Assembly (NCBI GenBank): GCA_016783285.1
Contig: JADHWW010000117.1
Location: 1 to 29,501, forward strand
Length of the DNA stretch: 29,501 nt
Source: Anaerolineae bacterium
GTDB lineage: Bacteria; Chloroflexota; Anaerolineae; B4-G1
Direction: 5' to 3'
In this document: positions 28,591 through 29,501 of the stretch, in pieces
How the letters are laid out: each line of letters starts with the position of its first letter
Numbering within the stretch: position 1 is the stretch's first letter
Made by a program: the position numbers and the translations under genes
Notes under the pieces: model-generated
What the model saw: only the letters and a program-made list of their open reading frames with translations
Databases searched by the model: none
What the model was told of the DNA's origin: nothing

Positions 28591-29229
28591 ATGAAGGACG
28601 TTTTTCGCATCTTCTGGGAGGCGCTGAAGGACTTCTGGGATGCGTTGTTCCTACTGGCGCTGATGAACGTTGTTACCGCGCTGCTGGCGATCCTGGTGGT
28701 CACGTTTCCGCCAGCCTTGGCCGGCCTATGGAGTACTGCGAACCGGGTGGTGCAGGGGAAGGCCGTCGGCTGGAGCGACTACCTCGAGGGCTTCCGGCGC
28801 TATTTCTGGAAAGCGTGGGGGCTGGCGCTGCTCAATGTTCTGGTAGTTATCATCGTGATCACCAACGTCCGCTTCTACACATCGGGCAATGCACCGTTTG
28901 AGATTAGTTCCACCTTGAGTCTTTGGATACGCGCGTTTTGGGCGGCGGCGGCATTCCTGTGGCTGATCCTCCAGATGTACCCTCTGGCGCTGCTGTTGGA
29001 GCAGGAGGATCAACGGCTGCGGGTGGTGTTGCGCAACGCTGCTGTGCTCTTCGTCGCCAACCCTGGCTTCAGTCTCGTTCTGGCACTGCTGCTGTTGGTG
29101 GTGGCTGTCATTAGCGTGTTGTTCCCGGTGCTGTGGTTCTTCGTCACGCCAGCACTGTTCGCCGTTGTGTGCAACAAGGCTGTGCACCACTTGCTGGAGC
29201 CGTACCGGCCTGAGGCTGGACAATCTTGA
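28591..29229 (+). CDS. DUF624 / YesL-like integral membrane protein
   Basis: A 212-residue protein with about five membrane segments. It begins MKDVFRIFWEALKDFWDALF, the usual entry of YesL-like proteins, then LNVVTALLAILVVTFPPALAG-type spans, WGLALLNVLVVIIVI, AFWAAAAFLWLILQMYPLAL and a C-terminal LVLALLLLVVAVISVLFPVL. The PPALAGLW segment and the amphipathic Trp/Phe-rich linker (GWSDYLEGFRRYFWKAWG) fit the DUF624 family, found near carbohydrate-uptake genes but without a proven function. ATG 28591 follows GGAG with 6-base spacing; an in-frame ATG at 28534 overlaps the GIY-YIG stop and is an alternative. Confidence 0.88.
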   Translation: MKDVFRIFWEALKDFWDALFLLALMNVVTALLAILVVTFPPALAGLWSTANRVVQGKAVGWSDYLEGFRRYFWKAWGLALLNVLVVIIVITNVRFYTSGNAPFEISSTLSLWIRAFWAAAAFLWLILQMYPLALLLEQEDQRLRVVLRNAAVLFVANPGFSLVLALLLLVVAVISVLFPVLWFFVTPALFAVVCNKAVHHLLEPYRPEAGQS

Positions 29230-29285
29230 CAGTTGCTCACATCAATGCCACAATTTGTAGCAAATATCCGGGAGACACGTGACGG

Positions 29286-29501
29286 TTACGTACTATCCCG
29301 ATACAGCGCCAGGTACGCCTCTGTCACCTTCGGCCAGGTGAACCGTTCCTGAATGCGCTGGTGAAAGGCCAGCGCCCGCGCTGCCGTCGCTTCCCAGGTC
29401 TCCAGCGTCCACGCCAGTGCCTGGGCCACGTTCGGGGCCAGGTTCTGCTCTGGGTCGCCGGTGCGCCGTGTCAGGACGCCGTAGTCAGTCGTCATTCCCC
29501 A
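29286..29501 (-). CDS. C-terminus of a probable glycosyltransferase (5' part outside window)
   Basis: The last 71 codons of a minus-strand gene, open to the window edge and ending at TAA 29286-29288. It reads WGMTTDYGVLTRRTGDPEQN and later RALAFHQRIQERFTWPKVTE followed by AYLALYRDST. The final F-T-W-x-K-V-T-x-x-Y-L-x-L-Y motif after a helix that starts near Arg is usual at the end of GT-B glycosyltransferases of the GT4 type. The donor and acceptor sites lie outside the window, so the substrate is unknown. An internal ATG (29495) is visible but is not the start. Confidence 0.55.
   Translation of the reverse strand, partial: WGMTTDYGVLTRRTGDPEQNLAPNVAQALAWTLETWEATAARALAFHQRIQERFTWPKVTEAYLALYRDST

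Overview
The window looks like a GC-rich chromosomal segment from an uncultured or thermophilic anaerobe of the Chloroflexota (Anaerolineae-like). This is inferred from gene content: NifX-like proteins with Met/Gly linkers, a MobB protein carrying a Fe-S domain, a C-GCAxxG-C-C protein, a bacterial serpin and GAF/receiver signalling proteins. No rRNA or tRNA gene is visible to confirm it. Where promoters can be read they are sigma-70-like with 17-bp spacers (TTGnCn / TATAnT).

Layout. 1-217: C-terminus of a secreted Ig/HYR-like protein, then a strong terminator. 506-1027: ECF sigma factor with its own promoter; downstream sits a 151-bp MITE-like repeat where an anti-sigma gene would be expected. 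1387-2235: patatin-like lipase, convergent with a lipoprotein serpin (3542-2244). 3710-3989: a 25-bp tandem repeat (7 units) and palindromes. 11578-3990 (minus): a long, tightly packed metallocofactor operon in the order PadR regulator, DUF364, Mrp ATPase, DUF89, two NifX-like proteins, MobB-FeS, IscU-like scaffold, C-GCAxxG-C-C redox protein with an in-frame TGA at its conserved Cys (candidate selenocysteine), cupin, OsmC, FmdB and a zinc-ribbon protein. A promoter lies at 11643-11671. Fragments of a NUDIX-like and an MBL-fold gene are embedded in the operon.

17177-11973 (minus): glpK, a pRiA4b-ORF3-like protein with a poly-Pro/poly-His tract, and an amidase, followed by a penicillin-acylase remnant. 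17949-17302: a single-span membrane protein. 18028-21630 is a decayed, partly AT-rich mobile-element zone. It holds a second copy of the 151-bp element, a 139-bp MITE with 24-bp inverted repeats and an 8-bp target duplication that splits a gene, a lipoprotein, a PemK-type toxin-antitoxin locus broken by a 23-bp REP-like insertion, and a transposase remnant.

27880-21539 (minus): a signalling operon of two single-domain receivers, a dCache-HAMP-GAF histidine kinase, a ParA-family ATPase and a membrane GAF-GAF protein, most joined by ATGA-type overlaps. 28145-29229 (plus): GIY-YIG protein and a DUF624/YesL-like membrane protein behind a promoter and leader hairpin. 29286-29501: C-terminus of a probable glycosyltransferase running off the window.

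The most interesting items are the metallocofactor operon with its candidate selenoprotein and the well-preserved insertion footprints: MITE with target duplication, REP inside a toxin gene, and an in-frame palindrome inside the DUF89 gene.
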